Assembly (NCBI GenBank): GCA_905220665.1
Contig: CAJNAR010000155.1
Coordinates: 248,001 to 312,000, forward strand
DNA: 64,000 nt
Reading direction: 5' to 3'
Source of the DNA: Albugo candida
Taxonomy: Eukaryota > Oomycota > Peronosporomycetes > Albuginales > Albuginaceae
Shown: positions 11,894-24,162 of the stretch, piece by piece
How positions within the stretch are numbered: the first letter of the stretch is position 1
Layout: every line of letters starts with the position of its first letter
The notes under the pieces: model-generated
What the model was told of the DNA's origin: nothing
The model's database searches: none
The model's input: the letters and a program-made list of their open reading frames with translations, nothing else
Program-made: the position numbers and the translations under genes

Positions 11894-14525
11894 TTATGGA
11901 TTGTGGAAAGGAAACGGAACTTTGGCGAAATGCTGCATGTTCTTCTTCAAGCTTTCGGTCATGTCATTCATCTTGTCCATATTCGCTATTTTTCCCAATG
12001 AGCGACCCTGCTTTCCGAGAATTTCTAAATAGCTGCTTTGATCCTGTTTTCGAAATCCTTTGATATTCATGATCGCTTGCAAGTCTTCAGGAGTTCCATC
12101 GGGCCACATGATCTTGAAACTTTCAATAAGCATTTCATTTGGAGTCCCAATTAGTTTCAAGACCGCTTCGATTTTACCGAATTCTTGGGTGACAAACTTT
12201 GTAAAGCGAGCCGGAACGTCGATGGAGCCTGAGGCAGTACTTGTATCTGATACGAGGATAGGAAGCTGGAGAAAAAGAGACTTGAGCGCGCATATGTCGA
12301 GCAGGAGCTGCTGTGTAGCCACTTGATTGACTTTGCGGCATTTCATGATCGCTTGCAGGATTTTCGGAAGGAATGATGCCGTAAATTTGTCATAAAAGTT
12401 GGTAAAGTAGACTTGAGCCAGCATTTGACGTATGATCGGCACCAACTGCCGAATTTGCTGTCCAATCTCAACCACATATGAATTTTCGTCGCCAACGGTT
12501 TCCCAAGATTGCCAATTGAGTTTTGGTATCGCTTGTAAGGAGTCATCGAGAAGCCGCTCGACACCAGTGACGACGCATTTCATCGAAGCAGCTGCCAAAT
12601 CGTGAAAAATATCAATTTCAGCAGTCAAATCGATCGCTTTGGAGAACGCTGGATCGATTTTTTGACGAATGACGTCTTCTAAAGATGGCAAAGTCTCGGC
12701 ACAATACTGAGCTGTGTTGATGATGAAACAAAGCTCCTCCAGTTTTTCCACCGATAAGCCAGTTTTCGCGCTATTGCTTCCAAGCACCCCATTATGGACC
12801 GATGATGCGGCAAGTGAAGAGTTCGATGAGCTATTGTTCTCCGTGGGCAAACTCGTGCTATATGCTGAACTCGAGTACGCTGGCAGCTTTTGCGTCATTC
12901 TTTGTGCGTACAACTGGAAACACCGCTTGAATTCATTCTGCAGATTGAAGAAAGTTTGGCCATTTGTCAGTACTGTGCAGCGTTTCACTGAATTTCGGAT
13001 GTAAGCAAACATGCCCACAGAGCTGGAAAATACAGGCAATTGTCCATTTCGATCGACAATTTCGGATGCAATTCCATCAGTGATCATTTGCTCCATGTTC
13101 TTACGCTCCAAGTGCACGTACGCTGTCATGAAGGGATCAAATGAACGAGAAATAAAGCCAATAATCGTTGGAAGATCGTGTTCACACTCGAGTGAGTCAT
13201 TTTGCTGCTTGTCCGCATCCAATCCCGATCTTACACCATGGAAACCCTTTTCATCAGCTTGAAGTTTCTTACGGCGATACTTGCGCTTTATGGCCTCAAC
13301 AGAATCACGAGCGATGATTTCTCCGCTCTCGTCAATTTCATCCTCTCCATTTTCGGCACTCACATTTCCTTCAAAGCGTGCAGCTGCATCTTTTTCAAAC
13401 AAAAGCGATCGCTGGAGTGCTTTCAAGAGCGCCATCACGTTAATTTCGTCTGGTGTTTGGTTCCCCAACTGATTGAGAAGATGATTTCGAGTTATCTCAC
13501 AGAAGAAAATACAAAGTCTCCGCTCGATCTGCCACGACTTGGGAAAAATCACCTCCAGTTTCGGTCCAATTGCTCTGAGTAGCTGATAAAACCAAGAGAA
13601 GCGTTTTTCGGTTTGTTCCAGTGAGGCAAACTCACCGCCAACTCCATACAGCTTCTCATATGAGCCCAACTGATCCTGACAGAAAACATGCACGAGTTTC
13701 GTGCGTACAGGCTTGCCCAGTGCGTCAACCACAGCACAGGCCGCAGACAGATTATTCAAAACTGCCTTAATGGAAGCTTCAGTCGGAAACTTGTCTTCTA
13801 TACTCTCAAAGGATCCAACTGAGGAGAAATCTGCAAACACCTGCGCTTTCAACTCTTCTTGTAGTCCTCTCACCGTATTGTGTAATTCCACAATCTTGTG
13901 CACGTTTGTATAAGCATCAAAAAAGGAGAATAGTTCATTCACACTTTGAAGTAGAGTTGCTGTCTCAGTGTAATTGCGCTGAGAGGCTTTAAGCTCCAGT
14001 TGGTCAACGGCTTGTACCAGTGCGTGGAGGCGCTTGAGTGTTTGTAAAGTTGTTTGCAGATGCTGTTTTGCGTGATCTAGCTGCTTTATATCACGACAGA
14101 TATCCTGAACCATAACTTCGGACTGATGGGCTTTTCCATGGATATCCTGGATTTTATCGAGTAGATGAGTGACCGCTACCTTGGCATCCTTCAGGTCGAC
14201 TGTAGCTTGATGTGCCGCTAATCGTTGCGCCTGAGAAGCTTTTGAGAGGTGATCATCCAATTCTTTCATCCCAATGCGTAACTGGTCTGCAAAGGGGCCA
14301 ATGTCACTAAGACTTGGCTCATCTGGGAAATTGCGATTGATAAAGTCGCGAGCGTCGAATTCCGGTCGATCGAGGACGTCTTCAGACGGAAATATCTGCC
14401 AAAAGTAATGATTCAAGTGTATAGGAAGAGAGATAGTGCCCACAAACCTCGTCTAACGCATTCTCTACATCGGAAGAAAGTCGAGTGGGCGTAAATGAAG
14501 ATGTCGCCGGGCTTTGTTTTTCCAT
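11894..14525 (-). CDS. VPS53: VPS53, GARP/EARP tethering complex subunit
   Basis: Two exons, 14525-14448 and 14395-11894, give 859 residues. The N-terminal block carries the family pattern: DFINRNFPDEPSLSDI, then a helical rod with DICRDIKQLDHAKQHL followed by a run of TLQTLKRLH type. GARP tethers endosome-derived vesicles to the trans-Golgi network, and VPS53 provides a long rod-like subunit. The middle has low-complexity Ser-rich stretches (around SSSNSSLAASS) between conserved helices. The start was chosen because the first exon ATG at 14525 opens a short leader ending in NALDE, spliced before IFPSEDVLDRPEFDARDFIN. The C-terminus, with GRSLGKIANM and FAKVPFPFHNP, resembles other VPS53 ends less closely. 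The stop lies 221 bases from the start of the NT5DC gene. Confidence 0.9.
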
Positions 14526-16072
14526 CAAATCTTATGTGAATTTACGAAGTAAGGATACATTTTTCTATGTTTGTACATCATATTTGACAGCAAGTAAGTG
14601 ATGTATTATAAATGCGGTCGATCGAGGTGGATTCGGTCATCATAGATATGAGGGACCGGAGTCATATCGCAATTAATGAAACCCAGCTTGGATGTCTGTA
14701 AGATGTAAATATGTGAATATGCAATTTCAAATGACCATTTTCTTATGCTATGGCAGTAATGATCAATCTACATGAGTCATTTATTAGACAATAGAGTTAT
14801 GGTACTAAGGTAGTGACCTAGCTTCATCAATTACTTATCAGGACCGCATCGCCTTTATTGATCAGTGAATATTCAAGTACCAGCATATAGCCTCTAGTCG
14901 CTCGATTACAAAAGCATGCACTTAATTCGACATATCGGACTGCATCTTTCAACTGCTTGACATATAATAATATCTGCATTACTGTCTATCACATGTAAAG
15001 AAAATCTAATGAGGAATATTTTCTTTAGCAATGAAGAATATATCTGTGGCTGATGCCACAGAACAGACACCATTCATAGAAGAAAAGAGTCAAGAATAGT
15101 CATGTCATATATTTGCGTGTATACGAGTAGCTGACCAAGGAGCAAGGTGCCAACAGACGTTCGATTCTCATCTATTTTCCATGAATTTTATGGAAATCCA
15201 AGTCACTTTGAATGACTTGTGTAAAGCCGTGCTTCTACCGCTCCACGTTATCACTTTTTCTCAAGTCCGATACCGCACACGCACATCTGCCTGATCGCTT
15301 ATGTGCAGCACATCCCTATTTCCTCTATGGAAGCGAAATCGACACAAAAAGTTTTTTTCATTAAAATGTGGTCTGATCAATATTGAATGCTTTCTAGTAA
15401 TTTGCAGCAAATACCAAATTTCTCTTCCTATCTAAAGTTTGGGTAAAATCATTACATTTCCTTTTGAAGCTTTGTACGTGTCGACTGTCGACGATAAATA
15501 GCATTACAAACCTTTGAAATCCAAGCAAGGCGCTCATAAATGTGCCCTGACTTTTGTAAAATTCATGTCCCTTCTTTTTCCATTATTCGTATCAGCCACC
15601 ACACGACATTTCTATATATTTCATGATAAAAAGACGCAGCTGATAAACAAATGTATCGTAGGAAATAAAGAAGAATTCTTTGAAATTCGAATCGCGCGCC
15701 TTGACACTCAACGTGTCAAAACAGACGCTACGTCATCTCGTTCGTGACGGCGCCGTGTGTTTTATTATTACGTCCTTCTTCCTCATCTCCTTTTTCTGAT
15801 TCTACGTGAAATTCTTTTAGATTCAGTAAACTGGCTCAACACGGTGTTCTATTGTTCCCGTGCTTCTGCATAACTTGAGCATCCCAGCATAAAAAATCAA
15901 ACAAGCTCGAAAGCTTGTACAAAATTCTTTCATTGTTCTTTTTGCGCTCCTTCGAATCGTAAAGCAGCAGCGACAAAATCGAACGTTCGGTGAACAAAAA
16001 TTTGAGATTACAAATTTGACATTTTTCATTTTACTTTTCGCGTGGAAATCCGGCAATTAAATCCGTACTACG
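14526..16072. other. Gene-poor 1.5 kb interval
   Basis: This interval lies between the divergent starts of VPS53 (minus) and the MYB gene (plus), so both promoters should be here. It is AT-rich. A 61-codon ATG frame at 15565-15747 begins with a hydrophobic stretch but has nothing else to support it. I saw no tRNA, repeat or long coding frame. Confidence 0.5.
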
Positions 16073-16744
16073 ATGTCAGTTTCTACTCCGTTGAAAGAAA
16101 GTAGTGCGTTACTTACTTCAGATTCAGCACACAAATCAAATTTTGGTATTGGACATTGGAGTCGTATCGAGCATGAGCGATTTCTAGAAGCACTTCGAAT
16201 CTACCCGAAAGGATCGTGGAAAACAATTGCAGAGTATGTTGGAACACGTACGATACGACAGACAATGACGCACGCGCAAAAGCTCCGACAAAAAACTAGA
16301 AGATGTTTACGAGCTTTGGAGGTGGAAAAGCATATGACGTATCAACACCCAATGATGTACGATCCGCGAGAGTATGCTTTGCGTGAACAGCTACGACTAC
16401 TGTCACGGAATGTAACGCTAAAGAGCAATTCCGGCATGCATTCCTCGCACTCTTTCTTGACGACAAACCTGCATCATTCACGTCCCTCATTCTCCAACTA
16501 TCAAGCCTCGCCTCAGGTGTGTTTGACTCCGATAACAATGATGGAGCCAATTACTCCGCTGGAACAGGCGCCTCTCGAAGATTGTTCAGGAAAAGTTGGA
16601 CTCGACACCCATCCAGACTTTACAGGCGTATACCATAAATTTAGCTCTTTGGAACCGATCATGTCTGTTTTTGATGGACTAAGCGGGCCATCATTAGAAG
16701 AATGTGCTTCAGCTTTGCTTGAAATCTTCTCATTCAAGTTTTAG
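16073..16744 (+). CDS. Single-repeat MYB/SANT protein, SHAQKYF-related
   Basis: A single-exon 223-residue protein. Near residues 26-77 it has one MYB/SANT repeat: GHWSRIEHERFLEALRIYPKG, then SWKTIAEYVGTRT and THAQKLRQK. Oomycetes and plants have many R1-type MYB proteins in which the third helix carries SHAQKYF; here that motif reads THAQKLR, a diverged form. The remaining C-terminus is Ser/Thr/Pro-rich with an acidic end and no known domain. By family it should be a nuclear, sequence-specific DNA-binding regulator. Targets cannot be read from the sequence. Start: the only upstream ATG, just after an in-frame stop. The neighbours are long noncoding stretches on both sides. Confidence 0.8.
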   Translation: MSVSTPLKESSALLTSDSAHKSNFGIGHWSRIEHERFLEALRIYPKGSWKTIAEYVGTRTIRQTMTHAQKLRQKTRRCLRALEVEKHMTYQHPMMYDPREYALREQLRLLSRNVTLKSNSGMHSSHSFLTTNLHHSRPSFSNYQASPQVCLTPITMMEPITPLEQAPLEDCSGKVGLDTHPDFTGVYHKFSSLEPIMSVFDGLSGPSLEECASALLEIFSFKF

Positions 16745-17754
16745 ATGCTTGCTTGCGCCTATTTAATTTGGGTCAACAGATTAACATGTAGAATATAAAT
16801 CTGACAAAGATATGTGTTTCCATGAAATCCTTAGTTTCTACGGTCTCTAGCCTACATCATATCGGAGAGGATATCATATCTAAAATACTAGACCCCAGCG
16901 ACATCATGATTCGAAGTTTTTTAGGATGCTACTCACCACACACCATTCTTCGTCCCGTATCGAGGCTTAATTCTTCCAGTTCGTAGAGCACATCCTATTA
17001 CCCGATGAATTAGCAATCTTTCTGGTATTTCCGAAGCGAATATCTTTGTGATGAGTATATGTATCTTTTACTCAATCAATCGAATTCTATTGCATCGTAA
17101 GGCAAAAGACTTGTGGTTAATAAACCTTATATGACGGCTTCATATTGTCAGTAACATATAGAAAACAAGACTAATCAATGAACATTCGATTGTATGGCAA
17201 CAGTGAGTCAAATAGCTCACTTGAAAACAATCATTCTCTACTTAACGAAAGTAAGGATACTCAACGATCAACAATGAAGTAGCTCGATGGCTGCACAACG
17301 TTCGATGGATATTCAGGGTATGTGAAGCCTGAGACTATCTCGTCATAAGACGAGAGTTCGGCGGTATGTCAGTCGCTCACTATTCGGAAAATTTCACTGC
17401 AAACGACATATTATGGTTATGCGTGTGTGTCAAGTAACTCGGCTTATAGACTCTTTGTCGCAACACGAAATGAGGTAGTGAACGGATCGGATGATTTTTG
17501 GCATCACCGTATTCGTGTACCTTCACTCCAAACACGCTGAGATGATTTACTGACCTCTTCTGACTTTATCACAGCTTCTAGGAGCATTAAAATCTTTCAT
17601 CAGAGGCATCTCCGTTGACCAGACATGAAACTTGCTCATTTTGAAAACCTCGGGAGTGGTGGGTTGTACGCATTAACGTCTTTTTGAGCTTGCATCAGGA
17701 TGAGCGTTGGTTGAATGTTGTTATGGCTGCCTCGCTGGATCGAAAACCACAAAA
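16745..17754. other. Intergenic kilobase between converging genes
   Basis: The MYB gene (plus) and the BRCT gene (minus) converge here. Short frames only; none has a recognisable domain or a plausible spliced continuation. I see no RNA gene or repeat. Confidence 0.5.
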
Positions 17755-19740
17755 CTACGCGCCGGGCGGTAATGGACCTACCGAAGAATTTTCCGTCGGC
17801 AATGATGCACACACAGCTGTCGATAAAGATGTATCAGGTTGCCCTGCGATCAGGTTTCCATCTTCATCCTCAGAGTTTTCTTTCTTGTGAAAGCTGTCCA
17901 AATCTTGCAGAGCCAAATTTGCAACGCTGTCAAAGACCCACTGACACGTTTATGAGACTCACATCATCAACATCACTGAAGTCAACTCGTACCTTGCCTG
18001 TTACCACAAGCGAGCTCGTGTTCCTTAACCGACGAGAGAACGACCCATCTTCGCACACGCTGTAGTTGGCCTTGATGATCTGGTTACTGATCTGAACAGA
18101 CGATGAGAGCTCGAAACAAGTTGCAAAAGATAAGCATATTCCTACCTCGCCGCCTGCGCATTGTATCAGAGTTTGTAAAGTCTTACGGGAAGGGGCAACA
18201 TTAGAGCCCACAAAAAACTTGAGGTTCGCAAAAATCTGACAGGATGGTCGTTGTTCTTTCCCTCGATACACTTCGACCTCAAAATCTCGCTCGGGCAGCC
18301 ATCTTCCACTACTAAGCGAAGCTAAAATCCAAGCATCCGATAAAATCCAAGCCCCACGAGCTAATCCAAATAGAACTTTGAGGGTCCTTCTTGTGTCTTT
18401 TCCAATGATAAGATGTGTGAAGGGTACAGAGACCTCACTGGATCTGATCACACGAGTCTTTCGGTATCCTTGAACATTTGCATATACACTGTCTACGGAG
18501 TTTATTGCTTTCTCAAGCGTCACGCGATCGGCGGGTTCGATAGCGCTCATGCTGATTATAAAACGCGATTGTTGGGAAAATTGAGATGGATTGTCTTCTT
18601 TCAGAGTGTTCTTTCCACGCTGAGTTTTCATCTGCTCACCTGGTCCACTCATTCTGGTAGATGCAGTATCCGATGTCTTTGTCCCAACCATCACAGAGGC
18701 TTTATCTGAAGTTTTAAAATCTCTTTCGTTCAAGCCGCTCGATCTCTCATTTTGAGCTGCCGGGTCGGATGCTTTTTCGCTAGAATCCATTGTAGCGACC
18801 TTACGTGGATGAAAATTATCTTGAAGTCCACGTTTTCCAAAAGCGCTCTCCGCACTGCTTATAAACTCGCCTGCAATCGTCATCCGTCGACGGATTCTAG
18901 CCTCCCTTATCAGACGCTCAGCTTCTCTCTCAACCTCTTTCTTCAGCATCTCGTGTGACTTTCCATCATTTATCTCTGCGCTGCAATCCGTCTTTGCTGT
19001 ATCAGTACCCACTGATCTCTGTGGGCATTTTCCAAGGATTTGGCGACTTTCAGTGAAGGAGACGGATTCCATCGATAACCGCCTTTTTTGCTTGCGTGAA
19101 CGGCTCAATTGTATGCTTTTCGGTCTCAAATTGTTATCCACATTCGGTTTAACCTCACAGCTCACCGGAAAAAATTTGGTCTCTTCCTCATGCGAGTTAC
19201 TCGTCAAGCATGCTTGTACCCAAAGAGGGGATACGATATGCAAATTTAGTATACTCTTACTTTTTATAATTTGCTGCCATTTCACTATTCGTGCCTTCCA
19301 ATCGCTATTATAATCATGAATTACCAAGTGTGTTAGTTTCGGCGTGAAGCGCTTTACGATCGTTGCCCCGAGCGACTCCAATTTCGAAGCGATGACGCGA
19401 GAACAATCGATTGTCGCATCGTCACCAATACGGACGTTAACCATAGCGCATATACGTTTGAGAACTTTTTTCTCTTTGGAAACATTTTTTTGTTTCGAAT
19501 CGATATCCATTGTGTTTTTCGTGAACATTGTATCGAGCAATTGAGCTGCAATTATAGTTGATCGACTGCAACCCCGCCTTTACTCAGAATGTAGACATTA
19601 AATTCGGATGAGATACGCTTACCTTTACTAAGTACGGTCACGAAGGGAGGTTTACGATTAGAATGCTGCATACATTTCGATTGAATGCATTGTTTATTCA
19701 CAGAAATGCATGTCAAAGCTGACGGATTTCGTGCTTCCAT
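17755..19740 (-). CDS. Microcephalin-like protein with three BRCT domains
   Basis: Four exons (19740-19623, 19545-18146, 18091-17993, 17940-17755) give 600 residues. BRCT1 (about residues 60-160) has the microcephalin-type pattern: KLESLGATIVKRFTPKLTHLVI followed by HIVSPLWVQACL. A charged, low-complexity linker follows, with a KRRLSMESV-like basic cluster. The C-terminal tandem has FTHLIIGKDTRRTLKVLFGLARGAWI with DAWILASL (BRCT2), and LKFFVGSNVAPSRKTLQTLIQCAGGE finishing with the splice-created WVFDSVANLAL (BRCT3). Tandem BRCTs bind phosphopeptides such as gamma-H2AX, and MCPH1 acts in the DNA damage response and chromosome condensation. The one-plus-two arrangement suggests MCPH1, but PAXIP1-like or other BRCT proteins are possible. 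Its start lies 216 bases from the MAF1 start, divergently. Confidence 0.75.
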
Positions 19741-19956
19741 AAGGAAAATAGTATTGACTGAAGGCCCTTCAACAACCTCTATAAAAGAATATGCTACCCA
19801 CAGTTGCAGTGTCTCCCTCTACTATAGTACCGAATAGTGACCTCATCAAATGATGCCCCTTATAAAACAATACGAAGCCAAGGGATTGAGATACATCGGC
19901 AGGAAAAGACATTTACGAGCGAAGAAGTATTTTTGCTTCATCACACAACGAAACTA

Positions 19957-20875
19957 ATGAAATATTTGGAGGAGAAAGAGCTCGTATGGCTAAACTCGCT
20001 ATTGAGCTCTTACGACATTGGCGATCGTGTAATCAAAGGAAGGATTGAAGCGTTTTCTTGTAAAAAGACAGCCTCGGATAGAAAACTTGCGAAAAGTTTG
20101 GAACAACACTATCAACAGGAAATCTCAGAGACACAGTACAGTCCACGCGTGCTTGACAATAACGATACCGTAGAGCACAAGCCTTTTGAAAATCCCCAAA
20201 ACACCAAATCTGACCTGTCAAATTCCTATACTCGAATTCTTCCGAGTGCTCAGTCGATTGGCGCCTTGAGAGATGCAGCTACGAGAAAGCTACTGATCGA
20301 TTTGATAACGACTATGAACGCGACGTTTCCAGATTACGATTTCAGTAGTGTCCAGATAGAGCAATTCTACAAGGAGAAAAGCTCTCATGTTGCGTTAAAT
20401 CGGATAAACTATCATTTGGCTGAAATGATGGACAGTATTGCTTCCAAAGAAGCAGTTGAAGGAACGAATGTGTCTGTTTTTGCTGATAAAATGTGGAAAG
20501 CTATCGCTAGGATCATCCGACCTGAAGAGTGCGAGGTGTACAGCTACATTCCAGACATGGAGTCGGATCCTTTTTCGGATGGAAATTTGTACGTTCAAAG
20601 AGCTATGAAAGCTTACGAGCCATATCCTTGATTGTGGCTGACTGCTCTTGATCATGTACAGATGGTCGATCAATTACTTTTTCCACAACAAACGACTCAA
20701 GAAGATCTTATATGTTACTTGCATGTGTAAGAGTATCACTTGCGATGACATAGACGATGAAGACGAGATGATGGATGATGTCACGGAAGACACCACTGAG
20801 GAAGATATTGACGACACGTCTGACGATTATTTTGGCATGTCGAATGATTGGTATACTATACCTGTACCATATTGA
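19957..20875 (+). CDS. MAF1: MAF1, repressor of RNA polymerase III
   Basis: Two exons (19957-20588, 20662-20875) give 281 residues. The first conserved block is GDRVIKGRIEAFSCKKTASDRKL. The second is RKLLIDLITTMNATFPDYDFSS; the third is CEVYSYIPDMESDPFSDG, continuing across the intron into NLWSINYFFHNKRLKKILYV. The tail is strongly acidic (EDTTEEDIDDTSDDY), as in other MAF1 proteins. MAF1 binds RNA polymerase III and shuts down tRNA and 5S synthesis under nutrient stress, downstream of TOR in studied species. I chose ATG 19957 because MKYLEEKELVWLNSLL aligns with the usual MAF1 N-terminus; the frame is open further upstream but contains no earlier ATG after the GTG at 19837. Confidence 0.93.
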
Positions 20876-20942
20876 TGATTTTTAGCACTGATGTAATGTT
20901 TTGATAGGGAAGATGGAGCGTGACTAGCTGGTGCATTTGCAT

Positions 20943-21697
20943 TTATGAAAGAAAAGCGACAATGTTGTAAACTTGGAATGAACTTGAATTTTTTATATCA
21001 ATCATTTTAGTTGCATCGCATCTCGGATCAGCACAATCTCCTCGCGTATCCGAGTGCAAAATTACGAGGTCCTCGTACAGAATAAGCTCATCGTCGGGAG
21101 GGTAGCATCGAATAGTGGGCGAATATCATCCTTTTGTATTTCTGGTGGAAGTAAGGGCATACTCGAGTGAGAATGTTGTGCACTTTCGTTGAGCGAAATG
21201 ATACTTCGCTACATTACTATCCAGTAATATTGATTGAACGATACTGAAATGCGAAATTTGGACCTTTTTGTATGCTGACTTTCCAAACAATAAGCTCTAC
21301 TACCCTTCATTCACGGTGGTCTGCATATGTGGATCCTCACAGATCGCCTGCGCTACTTTCATTGCTCTCTTTGCGAACTCCTCGGTATTATAAGTCACTC
21401 TTGTCTTTCCTTTTGATACCAATGATGAAAGAGCTTCTAGCCTTCGTCGTCAGTAGCAAATTCCGTTTAAAGTAACAGCAAAATCCATGACACGGTACAA
21501 TTGTGTATACACTCTCGATGACAGTATTCCTTTGAGAGGACTTCAAAGCTGTGATACGCAACGGCGGGGATAGCGACGGAAGAGGTTTGAATTTTGATAA
21601 CAGCCTCACATCTCTCTGAGGCTCCTGATAAAGTGTCTTTCACAGAATTGATTATGTGATTTCGATCACGGACGACCTTATGACCACAATCGTACAT
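20943..21697 (-). pseudogene. Possible spliced or broken gene of unknown function
   Basis: Several minus-strand segments read like real protein but do not join cleanly. From ATG 21697 a 76-codon frame has a Cys/His-bearing sequence (VLSKEYCHREC). Near 21302-21412 a second segment reads TRVTYNTEEFAKRAMKVAQ then ICEDPHMQTTVNEG. Near 20943-21155 a third reads MPLLPPEIQKDDIRPLFDAT and, one base out of phase, DDELILYEDLVILHSDTRGD to a stop at 20943. A one-base shift near 21085 would link the last two parts, suggesting a frameshift, a sequencing error or an unseen intron. I do not recognise the family. The region just outside inverted-repeat arm A is otherwise empty. Confidence 0.3.
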
Positions 21698-22063
21698 ATG
21701 CTCATTCTGGTGACATGAGCACTTTCGAGTGGGATCTTATTATCACTCCTTGAAGGCAATTCGTGGCTAAAGTCTTCAGCTTATGTCATTTTGACGAATG
21801 CCGCGCATTTTGCTCCTATTTTTGAATCTCAATCGGTATGTCACCTCATTCGTCATAGACAGAAGGCATCGAGAAATCTGCAGATATCTCATTCACTACT
21901 AATTGGTCGCTTCTTCTCAAACATCCGATTCCGCCGGCTTCTCTGCTCATTAGAATAATGCAAAATCTCAGCATTATAGTTGTGCATTCGAGCGTTGTGT
22001 AGTGTCTATCATAATCAGTTGCCAATAGTCTCAGTAGGGACAGCTAACACCAAATATCATGAA

Positions 22064-24095
22064 ATGGAGCGATCCAACACGGATACCTTTGATACATTAT
22101 ATGAGAGATTTGAGCTCGTCTGTATGTCTCACAGTATGACGACATTGCAAGGACTGACGTCATTATACCACGAGATTCTCACTGCATACAATGACATCGA
22201 TACTGTGACTCCAACGTGGTCGTTGTCTCGGGAAATAGAGGAAGGGAATGTCGAATATAAATATAAGCTCTCATTGAACTCCTCGGAACGCTCTCGACAG
22301 CTCGTAACGCAGTTACATTGGCGTCTGAATGAAGGAAAAGGAATAGCTGTCTACGAAATCGGTGCACTCGACTGCGGTGCTATCGTCGGCATTCCACTCA
22401 CTGCAATGGTGGAATCGGTGAAAACATTGGAAGAAATGTGTCGATGCGTCAATGCCGATATACGAAATGTGATTTTTTGCATGGGAACAGAGTGTAAAGG
22501 ATATCGCGCTGCACGTGTTACAATAACACGAAATCGAAAGAGCTGTAGTGACGAGAATGTGCACATTTGTGTGATTGGTGCTACCTCAGCCGGTAAATCG
22601 ACGCTAATCGGAGTGCTGACTCGAAAGTGTCTCGATGATGGGAATGGTCTTACTCGACAGCACGTGTTTTGGTGCGTACTTTGGATGCCATGTGTTTCAT
22701 TTTGCAGACGTGAGACCTTTTCGTAGTCATCAACATGAGATGGATAACGGGAAGACGTCGTGTGTGAGTGAGCACAGTCTCGATGTTGATTGGGATGGAA
22801 AGCTTTGCATTCAGACAGAAACATTCGACAAACCTCGTGATGATAAACTTGCTCGAAAAATCACATTTTGCGATCTTGCGGGACATTCCAAGTATCTCCG
22901 AACCACTGGCGAGTACCATACAAAGCATTGACATCGTTGTGACATTTTGAGTGTGTATGTAGCAAGTGGAATGGTGGGTCGAGTATCTGACTATGCGATA
23001 GTCGTAATTGATGTGTGTACGGGTATCCAACCGATGACGGAACAGCACGTAATGATGGCAGCAGCGCTCGAAATCCCATTTTTTATCGTTTTGACACACA
23101 TTGATCGAGTAAGCCAATCGAGCATATCACAGGCTATTACGAGCATTCAAGCCTTTGTAGAGCGTGTAAAGCCATTTCGTATAACACCACAAGTCGTCTG
23201 CTTTACCAATGAGACAGAAATAGATGCTCCAGACGATGAGAAGAGATATGAAATTCCGCTTTTCCCGATATCCAATGTCACGGGTGAAGGCTTACGAGTG
23301 CTTGAGCGGTATTTGGGACATCTTACACGCACAAAGGTACATCCAACATAGAGCGAGATGTACCTTACTATTGACCCGACTTTAAGATTTGGTCAATGGA
23401 CGAGGACATGAGACCTGAATTTTATATTCGCAATATGTATTCCACCATTGATTTCAGTAAAATTGTCGTTGGGCTTCTGCATCGGTATGCTTCATACTTC
23501 TCTCAAAGTCTCTTCTCCTTCCAATTGTTGCTTGTGTAGTGGTAGTCTTCGCCTGAGTGAACGCATGCTATTGGGACCGGATGAAAATGGCGCTTTTCTT
23601 CCTGTTCGAATACAAAGTCTTCAGGTCGATCATCAGGCTGTTCAGCAAGTCCGCACGGGTGAAATCGCATCAGCGTTGTTGACGATTTGTGACGATGAGA
23701 ACACTTTGATTCCTACGGCCAAACTCACTACAAAGCCTCCACTTTTTCGGAAAGGAATGATGCTGATACATCCTGACACATGTCCTATCGCCACTATGGA
23801 ATTCGATGCTGAAATTCATCTCATTCGTCATGACGCAATATACCTCCGACAACGATATCAAGCTGTCATCCACGCTGGTCCAATTCAACAAATGGCACGT
23901 CTGAAGGCTTTTCTGACATTTGAAGGCAAATCACTGACAAATAAAAGTGAACAAGACTCACAGCCGGATGCTCGAGGATATAGTATCTGTCGATTCAGAT
24001 TTCTCTATCGACCCGAATTTATGCGACCGAATGTGCCGCTAATTGTCAGAGATGAATGTGTACACGCAGTCGGCAAAGTGTTACGAGCAGTCTGA
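22064..24095 (+). CDS. GTPBP1/2-like translational GTPase, copy A
   Basis: Five exons (22064-22671, 22727-22912, 22967-23336, 23388-23485, 23540-24095) give 605 residues. GTPase motifs: G1 GATSAGKSTLIGVLTRK, G3 DLAGHSKYL (DxxG), G4 THIDR in place of the usual NKxD. Downstream the beta-barrel has MYSTIDFSKIVVG and MLLGPDENGAF, then YQAVIHAGPI and FRFLYRPEFMRP. Spacing matches GTPBP1/GTPBP2, the EF-1A-related GTPases that help resolve stalled ribosomes and couple to mRNA decay in animals. Two splice sites were fixed by family alignment: FCHQHEMDNGKTS and RTTGDGMVGRVSDY. Start: ATG 22064, the first in frame after a stop at 21977. It converges with HSPA13 copy A, with 67 bases between. Confidence 0.88.
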
Positions 24096-24162
24096 TCGCT
24101 TGAGTCATTTTCAGTTTGGAAGACGCGAATGTAAAAAATGTATATCGCATTTTTGTGTGTTG

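Noticed and set aside
15140..15180. A possible tRNA B box near GTTCGATTC
   Set aside because: No matching A box or acceptor stem could be found upstream at the proper distance.
15565..15747. 61-codon frame with a hydrophobic start as a secreted protein
   Set aside because: The N-terminal region has no positive charge and the rest is unremarkable. It lies in a long AT-rich noncoding stretch.
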